This document shows, one piece after another, positions 11,760 through 23,160 of a stretch of DNA of 47,157 nt. The stretch is taken from assembly GCA_030683705.1 (NCBI GenBank), contig JAUXPP010000077.1, forward strand, positions 1-47,157. The letters are read 5' to 3'. A model generated the notes under the pieces. The model was not told the origin of the DNA. It searched no databases and saw only the letters and a list, made by a program, of their open reading frames with translations. This stretch comes from Polaromonas sp. (GTDB lineage: Bacteria > Pseudomonadota > Gammaproteobacteria > Burkholderiales > Burkholderiaceae_C). Position numbers and translations under genes: made by a program. Position 1 is the first letter of the stretch. Each line of letters begins with the position of its first letter.

Positions 11760-12608
11760 TCAGAAGTCGAACTTCTGGCCAGGCTCGCCAACCAGCATGC
11801 GGGCGGTGCCCGGGGCCGTGCCCAGGGCGCTCTGGAATTCAGCCGGCGTGCCTCGCAGCAGCGGATTGGTGCCGTAGTGTATGGGCAGCGCAAATTTTGG
11901 CTTGATCATGTCGCGCACCGCCATGGCAGCATCCCTCGGGTTCATCACGAAATGGCCGCCGATCGGGATCAGCACCAGGTCGGGACGGTACATCTCGCCG
12001 ATCAGGCGCATGTCGCCGAACACGCCGGTATCGCCCATGTGCCAGATCTTGAAGCCGTTTTCCATCTCGAGGATGAAGCCGACCGGCTCGCCGCCCACAT
12101 GGACCTCGTCCTTGCCGGTGGCCGGGTTCTTGTAAGCCAGTTCCGACGAATGTTCGGCGCGCACCGCCGTGATCTTCACGCCGCTGGGGCCGAAGGGCGT
12201 GATGGTGCCGCCCTTGCCGAAACGCGGCGCCAGCTCGGCCGGCAGGATGCCCAGGGTGCTGACGGTCTGGTTCATGCCGGCCGGCCCGTACATCGGGGCC
12301 TTGTGCATTTGCGCCAGCGCGGGCGCGTCGGCGAAGTGATCGAAGTGGGCGTGTGTGACCAGGATCAGGTCGACCTTGCCGACGCCGGTGAGTACCCTGA
12401 AATCAGCCGGTGTTTTCGGATTGGACGTCAGCCACGGGTCGATCATGATGACCTTGCCGGTGGGTGTGGTGATGCGGGTGGCGGCCTGGCCCAGCCACAA
12501 CACTTCGGTTTTCCCGTTCTGGGCCAGGGTGACACCGGCGCTGCAGAGCGCGGCCGCGGCGAGCACGGCGCGCAGCAGGCGGGTGGCGAGGGGAAGGGTC
12601 TGGAACAT
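11760..12608 (-). CDS. Exported metal-dependent hydrolase, metallo-beta-lactamase fold
   Basis: A 282-residue protein with a clear signal peptide (about 1-29, cut after a TLAQ-like site), so it probably acts in the periplasm. The metal motif THAHFDH (His86, His88, Asp90, His91) is followed by HMGDTG, GGHFVMNP and LPIHYGTNP, the pattern of the UPF0173/YtfA-like branch of the metallo-beta-lactamase superfamily. The natural substrate of this branch is unknown; antibiotic hydrolysis is not implied. Start ATG 12608 has a good ribosome site (AAGGAAAG). It is divergent from katE across a 187-bp region in which no clear promoter could be picked out. Confidence 0.85.
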   Translation of the reverse strand: MFQTLPLATRLLRAVLAAAALCSAGVTLAQNGKTEVLWLGQAATRITTPTGKVIMIDPWLTSNPKTPADFRVLTGVGKVDLILVTHAHFDHFADAPALAQMHKAPMYGPAGMNQTVSTLGILPAELAPRFGKGGTITPFGPSGVKITAVRAEHSSELAYKNPATGKDEVHVGGEPVGFILEMENGFKIWHMGDTGVFGDMRLIGEMYRPDLVLIPIGGHFVMNPRDAAMAVRDMIKPKFALPIHYGTNPLLRGTPAEFQSALGTAPGTARMLVGEPGQKFDF

Positions 12609-12795
12609 GGCGCTTTCCTTGGTGGGTGGGTAGCCACACATTGAAGCGCCCAGCCTTGCCGGCGTCAACCGGGAAAGCGCGCAGGCTGCTTCGCCGATTC
12701 CCGCCCCGCACATCGGCAGCGTCCTACATTCGGTCCGCAGCCTGCCTCCTAGCGTGGATGTTGGTAATTTTGCCGCCCCCTTCGAGACCCACACC

Positions 12796-15201
12796 ATGCC
12801 GAAAACACCCAAACCGGCGGTGGCCGCCAAAGCTGCCGCCCGCACGACCGACAGCGGGCCCGCCGGCGCCGCTCCCATCGACGCCAGTGACTTACCGTCC
12901 CGCAAGATGGCCGAGGTGCAGGCGCTGGCCCAAGCCATGCCCCACAACGTCAGCAAGCCGCTGGAACACGGTTTTGACAATGCCCTCCATCCACAGCGCG
13001 GCGCGACTGTCGATTCACCCTCGCGGCTGGCCACCGGCAGCACGCTGTCCGAAGACAACGGTACCGAAAAAACCGGCAGCACCGCGATGGAGGGCCTGAA
13101 TGCCACCATCGAGCCGCTGGACCGCGTCCGCGTGGACTCGGGTGGACAGGTGCTGACCACCAACCAGGGCGTGCCCATCGCCGACAACCAGAATTCGCTG
13201 AAGTTCGGCCTGCGCGGCCCGGCCCTGCTGGAAGACTTCGTCCTGCGTGAAAAACTCACGCACTTCGACCATGAGCGCATCCCTGAACGCATCGTGCATG
13301 CGCGCGGTTCCGGCGCGCACGGCTATTTCGAGTGTTACGAACCGCTGCCCCAGTACACCAAGGCCGCCCCGTTCAAGGAAGCAGGCAAGATCACGCCGGT
13401 GTTTGTGCGTTTTTCCACCGTGGCCGGTGAACGCGGCTCCAAGGACACGGCCCGCGACGTGCGCGGCTTTGCCGTCAAGTTCTACACCGACGAAGGCAAC
13501 TGGGACCTGGTGGGCAACAACATGCCGGTGTTTTTTATCCAGGATGCGATGAAGTTCCCCGACCTGGTACATGCCGTGAAGCCCGAGCCGCACCACCAGA
13601 TGCCGCAGGCCGCCAGCGCCCACGACACCTTCTGGGACTTTGTCTCGCTGATGCCCGAGTCCACCCACATGCTGATGTGGGCCATGTCCGACCGCGCCAT
13701 CCCGCGCAGCTACGCCACCATGCAGGGCTTTGGCGTGCACAGCTACCGGCTGGTCAATGAAGCCGGCGAGTCGGTGTTTGTCAAATTCCACTGGGAACCC
13801 AAATACGGAACGCATTCCCTGGTCTGGGACGAGGCGGTCAAAATTTCCGGCGCCGACCCGGACTTCCACCGCCGCGACCTCTGGGAACGCATCGAGTCAG
13901 GCGCTTTTCCCGAGTGGGAACTGGGCCTGCAGATCTTCACCGAGGAACAGGCCGAAAAATTCAGCTTCGACATCCTGGACGCGACCAAGATCATCCCGGA
14001 AGAGCTGGTGCCGGTGCAGAAGGTCGGGCGCATGGTGCTCAATCGCAACCCCGACAACTTCTTCGCGGAAACCGAGCAGGTGGCCTTTTGCACCGCCCAC
14101 GTGGTGCCCGGCATCGACTTCTCCAACGACCCGCTGCTGGCCGGCCGCATCCACTCGTATGTGGACACGCAGATCTCGCGCCTGGGCGGGCCCAACTTCC
14201 ATGAAATCCCGATCAATGCGCCGGTTGCACCGGTACACAACAACCAGCGCGACGGCATGCACCGCCAGGCCATCCACCGCGGCCGGGTCTCGTACGAGCC
14301 CAACTCGCTGGGCGGCGGTTGCCCCTTCCAGGCTGGTTCAGCGCAGGGCTTTGTGACGGTGGCTGCCGGTTTGCAAGCGAAGGAAGAACAGGCCAAGGTG
14401 CGTGGCAAGCCTGAAAAGTTTGCCGACCACTATACCCAGGCGACGCTGTTTTTCGAGAGCCAGACACCGGTCGAGCAGGCCCACATTGCCGCGGCTTTCC
14501 GCTTCGAGCTCAGCAAGGTCACCGTGCCGGCGATCCGCGAACGCATGGTGGCGTCGCTGCGCAATGCCTCGGAAGACCTGGCGCGCCAGGTGGCAGAAGG
14601 CCTGGGCATGGACCCGCTGCCGGCAGCCATGCCACGCGCGCTGGCCAGGCCGGCGCGCGCCGAGGTCACCAACTCGCCCACGCTGTCCCTGATGGCCAGG
14701 CCGGGTGACGGTTCACCCAGGGGACGCAAGGTCGCCATCCTGGTCGCGCCCGGCGTGGTCGGCGCATCGGTCGCCGCGGTACAGCAAGCCTTGCTGGCGC
14801 AGGGCGCGGTGGGGCGCCTGGTCGCGCCGCGCATCGGGCCGCTGGCAAGCGACGAAGGCGAGATGCTGGATGCCGACGCTTCGCTCGAAAACGAGCCCGG
14901 CTTCCTGTTCGATGCGCTGGTGCTGCCGGACGGCGAGGCGGCCGTCGCCGCGCTCGGCAAGAACGGGCACACCATGGAATTCATCAAGGACCAGTACCGG
15001 CACGGCAAGACCCTGCTGGTGCTGGGCGCGTCCAGAGCCTTGATCGCCAAGGCCGGCGTGCCGGCGGAACTGCCCGATGGCCAGCCCGATCCGGGCCTGA
15101 TGTTTGCGGACGGCAGCGCGGGTGATGTACTGGACGCCTTTGTCAAGGCTGTCGGTGGCCCCCGCCACACGGCGCGCGAGACCGATCCGCCGCGGGTCTA
15201 A
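12796..15201 (+). CDS. katE: Catalase HPII type, with C-terminal DJ-1/PfpI-like domain
   Basis: An 801-residue large-subunit clade 2 catalase that breaks down hydrogen peroxide. The catalytic His168 ([11 protein letters not shown]), Asn241 ([13 protein letters not shown]) and haem-ligand Tyr455 (HSYVDTQ) have the same mutual spacing as His128, Asn201 and Tyr415 of E. coli HPII. The C-terminal 150 residues ([10 protein letters not shown] onward) form the class I amidotransferase-like domain typical of large catalases. The N-terminus is about 40 residues longer than in HPII and is rich in Ala, Lys and Pro. Start ATG 12796 is preferred; an in-frame GTG at 12754 would add 14 residues, and neither has a strong ribosome site. 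It stands alone and ends at a strong hairpin terminator. Confidence 0.95.
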   Translation: MPKTPKPAVAAKAAARTTDSGPAGAAPIDASDLPSRKMAEVQALAQAMPHNVSKPLEHGFDNALHPQRGATVDSPSRLATGSTLSEDNGTEKTGSTAMEGLNATIEPLDRVRVDSGGQVLTTNQGVPIADNQNSLKFGLRGPALLEDFVLREKLTHFDHERIPERIVHARGSGAHGYFECYEPLPQYTKAAPFKEAGKITPVFVRFSTVAGERGSKDTARDVRGFAVKFYTDEGNWDLVGNNMPVFFIQDAMKFPDLVHAVKPEPHHQMPQAASAHDTFWDFVSLMPESTHMLMWAMSDRAIPRSYATMQGFGVHSYRLVNEAGESVFVKFHWEPKYGTHSLVWDEAVKISGADPDFHRRDLWERIESGAFPEWELGLQIFTEEQAEKFSFDILDATKIIPEELVPVQKVGRMVLNRNPDNFFAETEQVAFCTAHVVPGIDFSNDPLLAGRIHSYVDTQISRLGGPNFHEIPINAPVAPVHNNQRDGMHRQAIHRGRVSYEPNSLGGGCPFQAGSAQGFVTVAAGLQAKEEQAKVRGKPEKFADHYTQATLFFESQTPVEQAHIAAAFRFELSKVTVPAIRERMVASLRNASEDLARQVAEGLGMDPLPAAMPRALARPARAEVTNSPTLSLMARPGDGSPRGRKVAILVAPGVVGASVAAVQQALLAQGAVGRLVAPRIGPLASDEGEMLDADASLENEPGFLFDALVLPDGEAAVAALGKNGHTMEFIKDQYRHGKTLLVLGASRALIAKAGVPAELPDGQPDPGLMFADGSAGDVLDAFVKAVGGPRHTARETDPPRV

Positions 15202-15216
15202 GCCTGTGGGTCCATG

Positions 15217-15244
15217 AAAAAAGCGGCCCGAGGGCCGCTTTTTT
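15217..15244. terminator. Bidirectional Rho-independent terminator, katE / ppiC
   Basis: AAAAAAGCGGCCC, a 2-base loop, then GGGCCGCTTTTTT: a perfect 13-bp stem whose outer A-T pairs give a U tract on either strand. It lies between the convergent katE (+) and PpiC-type (-) genes and so serves both transcripts. Confidence 0.88.
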
Positions 15245-15272
15245 CTTGTCCGGAGAGGTGGCCGGGCGGGGT

Positions 15273-16058
15273 TTACTCCACCTTGGCCTTGTCGCGCAGG
15301 CCCTGCTGGAAAGCGGCCAGCTTCTGCTGCTGCATCTGCTGGGCGATTTGCGGCTTGAGTTCCTCGAACGGCGGCAGCTTGGCGGTGCGGATGTCATCGA
15401 CACGGATGACGTGGTAACCGAACTGGGTTTTCACCGGTGTGTCGGTCAGCTGGCCCTTGTTGAGCTTGGCCATGGCGTCCGAAAACTCGGGCACATAACT
15501 GCTCGGGTTGGCCCAGTCCAGGTCGCCGCCATTGGCGCCGGAGCCGGGGTCCTTGGACTGCTTTTTGGCGATGTCCTCAAACTTCCCGCCTTTTTTCAGG
15601 CTGGCGATGATGGCCTTGGCCTCGTCTTCCTTTTCCACCAGGATGTGGCGTGCCTTGTATTCCTTGCCGCCATTGGTCGCCACGAACTTGTCGTACTCGC
15701 CTTTGAGATCGGCATCGGTCACCGGGTTTTTCTTCTGGTAGTCGGCAAACAGTTCGCGGATCAGGATGGCCTGGCGGGCCAGTTCCATCTGGACCTTGAA
15801 GTCGTCGGTGGACGACAGGCCCAGCTTCTCGGCTTCCTGCATGAAGACCTCGCGGGCAATCACTTCCTCGCGGATCTGGCCCTGCATCTCGGGCGTCACC
15901 GGGCGGCCGGAACGCGACAGCTGCAGCGCCAGCGCATCAACGCGGGCCTTGGGCACGGCCTTGCCATTGACGATGGCGACGTTCTGCGCGAAGGCGCTGC
16001 CCGCGCCGACGGTCATCAGGGCGCTCAGTGCGCCGGCAAATAAAAGGTGTTTTTTCAT
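15273..16058 (-). CDS. Periplasmic peptidyl-prolyl isomerase, parvulin (PpiC/SurA) type
   Basis: A 261-residue foldase. It has a signal peptide (about 1-25, ending SAFAQ), an N-terminal SurA/PrsA-like helical region, and a parvulin domain at about 130-225 with ARHILVEKEDEAKAII, GGDLDWANPSSYVPEF and TQFGYHVIRVDD. The C-terminal tail is rich in Gln and Lys. It should speed proline isomerisation during folding of outer-membrane or periplasmic proteins. Start ATG 16058 has AAGGAAA upstream. It is the last gene of the selO-msrB-yciB-bolA block, 54 bp after bolA and 28 bp before the terminator. Confidence 0.9.
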   Translation of the reverse strand: MKKHLLFAGALSALMTVGAGSAFAQNVAIVNGKAVPKARVDALALQLSRSGRPVTPEMQGQIREEVIAREVFMQEAEKLGLSSTDDFKVQMELARQAILIRELFADYQKKNPVTDADLKGEYDKFVATNGGKEYKARHILVEKEDEAKAIIASLKKGGKFEDIAKKQSKDPGSGANGGDLDWANPSSYVPEFSDAMAKLNKGQLTDTPVKTQFGYHVIRVDDIRTAKLPPFEELKPQIAQQMQQQKLAAFQQGLRDKAKVE

Positions 16059-16112
16059 GGTTTCCTTGGGTAATCGGTTGGTTTCCCGCGCCCCGCGTTG
16101 CGGGCGGTGGAA

Positions 16113-16406
16113 TCAGGGTGTGTCTACGGTTTCGATGGCCAGCGCATGCAGGCCCTGGTCAATGAAATTTTGCAGTGCATCATACACAAGCCGGTGGCGC
16201 GCGACGCGGCTTTTGCCTGCAAAGAGGGGACTGGAAATACGCACCCGGAAATGGCTGCCAAAACCCTGCGCATTGGCACCGGCATGCCCCGCGTGCGCGG
16301 CACTTTCGTCCAGGACTTCCAGGAAGGTCGGCGCCAGTCGCTCGCGCAATTGTTGCTCGATGCGAATGGCGTGAACCGGTTGCGGCGCGACAGACGGCAG
16401 GGTCAT
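16113..16406 (-). CDS. BolA family protein
   Basis: A 97-residue protein of the BolA/YrbA fold. The conserved features are the first helix (IRIEQQLRERLAPTFLEVLDES), the loop GSHFRVRISSPLFAGKSRVARHRLVYDAL, and the conserved His in the last helix region (GLHALAIET). BolA proteins partner monothiol glutaredoxins in Fe-S cluster handling and influence envelope and stress gene expression. The ATG at 16406 lies two bases after the yciB stop, so the two are translationally coupled. It is slightly longer than average because of a short N-terminal leader. Confidence 0.9.
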   Translation of the reverse strand: MTLPSVAPQPVHAIRIEQQLRERLAPTFLEVLDESAAHAGHAGANAQGFGSHFRVRISSPLFAGKSRVARHRLVYDALQNFIDQGLHALAIETVDTP

Positions 16407-16408
16407 GG

Positions 16409-17023
16409 TCAGGCCTTGACGTGTTTGTTCAGGAACACCGCCTGCGCCATCACGAACACCAGCATCAGGCCCATGCCGCCGAACAGCTTGAAGTTGACCC
16501 AGGTCGCCGTCGAGAAGCTGTAGGCCACCCAGAGATTGAGGATGCCCATGACCGCGAAGAAGGCGATCCAGCTGTAGTTGACCTTGCGCCAGATGTCATC
16601 CGGCAGGCTAAGCTGCGCACCCATGAGTTTCTGGATGCCGTTCTTGCGGAACACCAGCTGGCCGACCAGCAGCGCACCGCCCATGACCCAGTACAGCACG
16701 GTCGGCTTCCACTTGATGAAAGCTTCGCTGTGGAAGTAGATGGTGGCGCCGCCCAGCAGGGTCACCAGCCCGAGGCTCACCCACAACATGGTGTCGATCT
16801 TGCGGCCGCGCGCGACCAGCCAGAGGATTTGCGCCAGGGTCGCCAGGATCACCACCACCGTGGCCAGCAACACCGGCGCCTCGGCAACGCCGACCACGCC
16901 GCCGGAGACCATGAAACCCAGCCACTCGGTGGCGGTGCGCGCAGCCCATTCGGTGTTGCCTTCGGCGTACTTGAACATGCCGAAAAACAGGATGATGGGG
17001 AGGAAGTCGAAGAGAATTTTCAT
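16409..17023 (-). CDS. yciB: Inner membrane-spanning protein YciB (septation protein A family)
   Basis: A 204-residue membrane protein starting MKILFDFLPIILFFGMFKYAEG, a hallmark of the YciB/IspA family. About five hydrophobic segments (5-25, 50-70, 78-95, 118-135, 150-195) and the conserved KPTVLYW and WRKVNYSWI regions are visible. YciB affects cell-envelope synthesis and septation in enterics and Shigella. Length is slightly above the E. coli protein (179). It is the third gene of the minus-strand block, 30 bp after msrB and 2 bp before bolA. Confidence 0.92.
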   Translation of the reverse strand: MKILFDFLPIILFFGMFKYAEGNTEWAARTATEWLGFMVSGGVVGVAEAPVLLATVVVILATLAQILWLVARGRKIDTMLWVSLGLVTLLGGATIYFHSEAFIKWKPTVLYWVMGGALLVGQLVFRKNGIQKLMGAQLSLPDDIWRKVNYSWIAFFAVMGILNLWVAYSFSTATWVNFKLFGGMGLMLVFVMAQAVFLNKHVKA

Positions 17024-17053
17024 GAACAGATTATCGGGGGAGCCAACAAACGA

Positions 17054-17461
17054 CTACCTGGGTGAAAAATCGAGCGACGCCGAGTTCATGCAATAACGCA
17101 GGCCGGTGTCGGTGGGTCCGTCGGGAAAGACGTGGCCCAGGTGGGCGCCGCACTGGCTGCACACCGTTTCGGTGCGTGTCATGCCATGGCTGCGGTCCAC
17201 AATCTCGGTGATCGCGCCCGGCACCGCCTCGGAAAAACTCGGCCAGCCGCAGCCGGCATCGAACTTGGTGCCGGCGTCGAACAGCTGGTTGCCGCAGCAG
17301 ATGCAGTGATAACTGCCGTCGGCCCAGACCGCCTCGTATTTGCCCGTGAAGGGACGCTCGGTCGCGGCCTGCCGCGTGATTTCAAAAGCGCCGCGTTCTG
17401 CGCCTTTTTCCGCCAGCAGGGCTTTCCATTCGGCATCGGTTTTCTGGATTTTTGCGGTCAT
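17054..17461 (-). CDS. msrB: Peptide-methionine (R)-S-oxide reductase
   Basis: A 135-residue enzyme that repairs the R-epimer of methionine sulfoxide in proteins. Zinc ligands are in CICCGNQLF and [12 protein letters not shown], and the catalytic Cys124 is in [10 protein letters not shown]. The [10 protein letters not shown] motif adds the usual substrate-side residues. Start ATG 17461 has AAAGGTAA upstream. There is no signal peptide, so it is cytoplasmic. It follows selO by 32 bp on the same strand, a pairing that fits shared work in oxidative stress. Confidence 0.96.
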   Translation of the reverse strand: MTAKIQKTDAEWKALLAEKGAERGAFEITRQAATERPFTGKYEAVWADGSYHCICCGNQLFDAGTKFDAGCGWPSFSEAVPGAITEIVDRSHGMTRTETVCSQCGAHLGHVFPDGPTDTGLRYCMNSASLDFSPR

Positions 17462-17493
17462 GGTTTACCTTTTGAGAGGGTCTTTTATCTTGC

Positions 17494-18972
17494 TTACGAA
17501 CTGCAGCTGATTTCAATGGACGACGCCCAGTCGGGCGGGAAGCCGGCAAAAGCTTCGTGTGCGGGATGTTCCTCAAATGGGGCCTGCAGCAGCTTCAGCA
17601 AGGTATCGACCCCCGAATAGTCCTGAAGTTTCGCCGCACGGATGGCTTGTTCCCCCAGGTGGTTGCGAAGCACATACTTGGGGTTGGTTCTGAGCATCAA
17701 ATCGGCCCGCAGCCCTTTGTCCACCTGCGTAAGGCGCTCTGAATACTGTAGCGCCCAGAGATCGAACCCGGGCCGGTCCAGGAACAGGTCGCGCACCGGT
17801 TCATGGGCCGCGCCGGGCTCGAAGCCGCCCAGCCGGCGCCAGAAAATCGGGTAGTCCACCTTGTCGGCAGCCAGCAGCTTGAAGATGCCCTCGATCAGCG
17901 CCTTGTCCTCGGGCTGGACGTCCGGCAGGCCCAGCTTGGCGCGCATGCGGGCTTCCAGCGCCTGCGGGAACACGGTTTTATAGGACTCGAGCGCTGCCAG
18001 CGCCTGCTCCTGCGTGTCCATCAGCGGCAGCAGCGCCTGTCCCAGGCAGAACAGGTTCCAGTAGGCGATGTTGGGCTGCTTGTTGTAGGCGTAGCGGCCC
18101 TGGGTGTCCGAGTGGTTGCAGATGTGGCCGGGGTCGAAGGCGTCGAGGAACTGGAAAGGGCCGTAGTCGATGGTCAGGCCCAGGATGCTCATGTTGTCGG
18201 TGTTCATCACGCCGTGGCAAAAGCCGACCGCCTGCCAGGCCGCCACCATGGTCGCCGTGCGTTCGCTGACCGCCTGCAGCAGCGCGGCATAAGGCTGGCC
18301 GGCGTCGCGGCACTCGGGATAAAAATTGCCGATCACGAAGTCGGCCAGGGTTTTGAGCTGGTCGTGCTGGTCGCTGTAGCTGAAATGCTCGAAATGCCCG
18401 AAACGGATAAAGCTGGGCGCGACCCGCGTCACCACGGCCGCCGTCTCGACCTCTTCGCGCCGGACCCGGGCGTCCGATCCGGTCAGCGCCAGCGCGCGGG
18501 TGGTGGGGATGCCCAGCCCGTGCATGGCCTCCGAGCACAAATATTCGCGGATGGAACTGCGCAGCACCGCGCGCCCGTCGCCCATGCGGGAGTAGGGCGT
18601 GAGGCCCGCGCCCTTGAGCTGGATTTCCTGCGGCCCGGCGGCCGTTTGCAGCTCACCGAGCAGGATGGCGCGGCCGTCGCCGAGTTGCCCGGCCCATTGG
18701 CCGAACTGGTGGCCGCTGTACACACTGGCCAGCGGCTGCGAGCCTTCGGCGACCCGGTTGCCGGTCAACACCTGCAGCGCATCCTGCGACGCCAACCAGG
18801 CCTCGTCCAGCCCGAGTTCGCGCGCCAGCGCGTGGTTGCGTCCGACCCAGTAAGGCGCGGGCAGCGGCGTCGGCTGGAGTTCGGTGAAAAAATCCGGTCC
18901 CAGGGTCGCGAAACGGTTGTTCCATGCGAGACCGGGAGCGGCAGCAGGGGAATCCTGGAAGACTGCGTTCAT
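17494..18972 (-). CDS. selO: Protein adenylyltransferase SelO (YdiU family)
   Basis: A 492-residue pseudokinase that binds ATP in flipped orientation and AMPylates protein Ser/Thr/Tyr. Signature stretches are [54 protein letters not shown] and DYGPFQFLD (metal-binding Asp). The C-terminus ends ISCSS, the conserved cysteine motif reported to tie SelO activity to redox state in bacteria. Start ATG 18972; length is normal. It leads the block with msrB next, suggesting coordinated response to oxidised protein. Upstream lies the 3' end of the Crp/Fnr gene, transcribed on the same strand. Confidence 0.94.
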   Translation of the reverse strand: MNAVFQDSPAAAPGLAWNNRFATLGPDFFTELQPTPLPAPYWVGRNHALARELGLDEAWLASQDALQVLTGNRVAEGSQPLASVYSGHQFGQWAGQLGDGRAILLGELQTAAGPQEIQLKGAGLTPYSRMGDGRAVLRSSIREYLCSEAMHGLGIPTTRALALTGSDARVRREEVETAAVVTRVAPSFIRFGHFEHFSYSDQHDQLKTLADFVIGNFYPECRDAGQPYAALLQAVSERTATMVAAWQAVGFCHGVMNTDNMSILGLTIDYGPFQFLDAFDPGHICNHSDTQGRYAYNKQPNIAYWNLFCLGQALLPLMDTQEQALAALESYKTVFPQALEARMRAKLGLPDVQPEDKALIEGIFKLLAADKVDYPIFWRRLGGFEPGAAHEPVRDLFLDRPGFDLWALQYSERLTQVDKGLRADLMLRTNPKYVLRNHLGEQAIRAAKLQDYSGVDTLLKLLQAPFEEHPAHEAFAGFPPDWASSIEISCSS

Positions 18973-19036
18973 GGCCCCTATTGTCCCTGCTGGTCAACAG
19001 CCCCGTCACCGCAGGGTTAAACCCCCGGACCGGCCG

Positions 19037-19744
19037 CTACGGCGGGCTGGTCGAGGTCGTGCCCGGCCTTGTGGCATAAGCTGCGAGCGCCTGCTCGTCG
19101 AGCATGGCGACCCGCCCGAACTCCAGTGACACCAGGCCCAGTTGCTCCATGGACTTGAGGGCGCGGTTGACCGTCTGACGCGACAGGCCGGCCAGGTGGC
19201 CCAGCTCCTCCTGCGACAGCACCAGCCGCCGCCGCCCCTGCCAGAACACCCGGCTCAGGTAGAGGGCGACCCGCTGCTCGGGCGAGCGCAGGCGCCCGGC
19301 CTCGATGATGGTCATGGCCTGGCCCAGGCGGCGGTTCAGGTGCGCGACCAGGAAGTGGTTGAAGGGCAGGGAGTTCGCCAGCAGGGTGTTGAACTCGGTG
19401 CGCGGCAGGCACAGCAGCACGGTGTCGCGCAGCGCGATCACATCGTAACGGCGGGCTTCGGTTTTGAGCACCGAACCTTCGCCGAACCACTCGCCATCCG
19501 GCACGCCGAGAAAGGCCGAAACGCGGCCCTCGGAGGAGGTGCTTTGCAGCTTGGCCAGACCCGACAAGACGGCGTACCAGCCCTGGACCGGCGTGCCGGC
19601 CGCCAGCATCACCTCGCCCTTGCGGCCGGCGAGCGTCAGGCTGCGCTCCAGCAGCGTCGTGCGCGCATCTTCGGACAGGGAGGCAAACCACGGCTGGCCG
19701 CGCAGGAAGCGATGGTGGGGCAGGGCGGCGGGTTCAAAGGACAT
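19037..19744 (-). CDS. Crp/Fnr-family transcriptional regulator
   Basis: A 235-residue regulator. A cyclic-nucleotide-binding-type beta barrel spans about 15-130 (GWYAVLSGLAKLQ, PDGEWFGEGSVL), a long dimer helix follows at about 130-160, and a winged helix-turn-helix lies at 165-220 (LSQEELGHLAGLSRQTVNRA). There is no N-terminal Cys cluster, so it is not an oxygen sensor of the Fnr type, and the cAMP-contact residues of Crp are not clearly kept. It is divergent from the acyl-CoA ligase gene across 225 bp, so it is a natural candidate regulator of that gene and of the downstream transport/beta-oxidation block. That link is inferred from position only. Confidence 0.88.
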   Translation of the reverse strand: MSFEPAALPHHRFLRGQPWFASLSEDARTTLLERSLTLAGRKGEVMLAAGTPVQGWYAVLSGLAKLQSTSSEGRVSAFLGVPDGEWFGEGSVLKTEARRYDVIALRDTVLLCLPRTEFNTLLANSLPFNHFLVAHLNRRLGQAMTIIEAGRLRSPEQRVALYLSRVFWQGRRRLVLSQEELGHLAGLSRQTVNRALKSMEQLGLVSLEFGRVAMLDEQALAAYATRPGTTSTSPP

Positions 19745-19969
19745 GGGGCGATTGTCCAGCAGCCGGGAATTCCGGGTTTGTACCTAGGAACTGTCGGGGC
19801 AGAGACATTCCTTGCGGGGCGAGCTGTGCCGGTTCACAGTCGGGGCTTGCCGCCGTGTGCGGATTTGAGGATTCACCGGTACGAAAGCATGGGTGCGGGC
19901 GTTACCATGCAGAGCACGACGTTGTCGCAGGACAGCGATTTTTTACCGGAAAAACAAGGAAACACGACC

Positions 19970-21598
<1,629 letters not shown>

Positions 21599-21788
21599 TG
21601 CGCCGCCACAGGCCCGCGCAAAGTGCCCCGCAAGGGTGCGCTTTGTCGCGCGGAGCAAGCGGCCGGACTTTCGGGTTGCGGCGCCTTGTCACCTGCGCGA
21701 TAGCCTGGCGAATTTTTACGGGCAATCCCCTACCTTGCAGCGCACAAAAACTTGTACTCTGCTGATATCAGTAACCAGGAGACATTAG

Positions 21789-23024
21789 ATGAAGTTGACC
21801 CTTAAAATTGTTGCAGCAACGGCCATGATGATGGCCGCCGGCATGTCCTTCGCCCAGAAGGGCGAAACCGTGAAGATGGTCCGCATCGACCCTCTCACCG
21901 GCCTGCTCGGCCCGGTCGGCGTCAGCCAGATCAAGGGCTACCAGTTTTTTGCCGAAAAATTCAGCGGCGCGGGCAACCCCGCCGGCGTGAAATTCGAAGT
22001 CACCCCCATCGACAACAAGCTCAGCCCGGCCGAAAGCCTGAACGCGCTGAAGGCAGCCATTGACCAGGGCGCGCGCTACATCATCCAGGGCAACGGTTCA
22101 TCGGTGGCTCTGGCTCTCTCCGATGCGGTGGAAAAACACAATGCCCGCAACCCCGGCAAAGAGGTGATGTACCTCAATGACTCCGCCGTGGATCCGGACC
22201 TGACCAACAGCAAGTGCAGCTACTGGCATTTCCGCTTTGATGCCGACACCTCCATGAAGATGGAAGCCATGTCCAGCTTCATCGCCAAGCAGCCCGACAT
22301 CAAGAAGGTCTATTTCCTGAACCAGAACTACTCGCACGGCCACCAGGTCGTGAAGTACGGCAAGGAGTCGCTGGCACGCAAGCGTCCGGACATCCAGGTG
22401 GTGGGCGAAGACCTGCACCCGCTGGCGCAGACGCGTGACTTTGCACCCTACATCGCCAAGATCAAGGCTTCCGGCGCCGACACCGTGATCACCGGCAACT
22501 GGGGTTCCGACCTGTCGCTGCTGATCAAGGCGGCCAACGAGAACGGCTACAACGGCAAGTTCTTCACCTACTACGCTGGCGTCACCGGCACGCCGACGGC
22601 CCTGGGCCAGAACGGCGCCGGGCGCGTTTACCAGATTGCCTACAACCACTACAACATGGGTGGGCAGATGGAAAAGTGGATGAAGGAGTTCAACACCAAG
22701 TACAACGACGACTTCTACACCGGCTCGACCATCCGCATCTTCGAGATGCTCGGTGCTGCCATGGCCAAGGCCAAATCCACCGACCCGGTCAAGGTCGCTG
22801 CGGCGATGGAAGGCCTGAAGGTCAAGAGCTTCAACGGTGAAGTCGAGATGCGCAAGACCGACCACCAGTTGCAGCAGCCGCTATACATGTCGGTGTGGCA
22901 GAAAGCCGAGGGCAAGTTCCCCTACAGCCCCGAGAAAACCGGCATGACGCTGGCGCCGGTTGCGGAATATCCCAACTATGTATCCAGCACGCCGACCAGC
23001 TGCCAGATGAAACGTCCCTCCTAA
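21789..23024 (+). CDS. ABC transporter periplasmic binding protein, Liv/Leu-binding type
   Basis: A 411-residue periplasmic binding protein with a signal peptide (about 1-22, ending SFAQ) and a type I periplasmic-binding fold. It starts with the conserved IDPLTGLLGPVG loop and contains DNKLSPAESLNAL and VITGNWGSDLSLLIKAA. One Cys near residue 139 (NSKCSYW) and one in the C-terminal TSCQMK could form a disulfide. The family binds branched amino acids but also amides, urea, aromatic and short or branched carboxylic acids. The surrounding acyl-CoA ligase and beta-oxidation genes make a carboxylate the better guess here. Start ATG 21789 has CAGGAG upstream. The 190-bp upstream gap holds a perfect 10-base palindrome CTGATATCAG at 21762-21771 and probably the promoter. 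Confidence 0.9.
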   Translation: MKLTLKIVAATAMMMAAGMSFAQKGETVKMVRIDPLTGLLGPVGVSQIKGYQFFAEKFSGAGNPAGVKFEVTPIDNKLSPAESLNALKAAIDQGARYIIQGNGSSVALALSDAVEKHNARNPGKEVMYLNDSAVDPDLTNSKCSYWHFRFDADTSMKMEAMSSFIAKQPDIKKVYFLNQNYSHGHQVVKYGKESLARKRPDIQVVGEDLHPLAQTRDFAPYIAKIKASGADTVITGNWGSDLSLLIKAANENGYNGKFFTYYAGVTGTPTALGQNGAGRVYQIAYNHYNMGGQMEKWMKEFNTKYNDDFYTGSTIRIFEMLGAAMAKAKSTDPVKVAAAMEGLKVKSFNGEVEMRKTDHQLQQPLYMSVWQKAEGKFPYSPEKTGMTLAPVAEYPNYVSSTPTSCQMKRPS

Positions 23025-23037
23025 CCAGCAGGGCCTG

Positions 23038-23078
23038 CTGATGCTGTTTTTGCCTTCGTAAAAAAACAGCGTTATCAG
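23038..23078 (+). other. Imperfect stem-loop after the binding-protein gene
   Basis: CTGAT-GCTGTTTTT pairs with AAAAACAGC-GTT-ATCAG around a short loop, with a 3-base bulge. It lies 13 bases after the binding-protein stop and could protect that mRNA end. It lacks a downstream U tract and so is not itself a terminator. Confidence 0.5.
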
Positions 23079-23098
23079 GCCATGGTGCCTGCAGACTG

Positions 23099-23136
23099 AG
23101 CCCGAGCGGGTCGCACCGTATCGGGCTCTTTTATTT
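23099..23136 (+). terminator. Terminator-like hairpin between binding protein and permeases
   Basis: AGCCCGA (23099-23105) pairs with TCGGGCT (23121-23127) around a 15-base loop and is followed by CTTTTATTT. It is moderately strong and lies inside an otherwise co-directional transport operon, so partial termination would leave the binding protein more highly expressed than the membrane genes. Confidence 0.55.
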
Positions 23137-23160
23137 CATCGACGAGGAAGGTCAACCGGA

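Noticed and set aside
11760..12608. Metallo-beta-lactamase-fold protein as an antibiotic resistance gene
   Set aside because: The motif set fits the UPF0173/YtfA-like branch, which is not known for beta-lactam hydrolysis.
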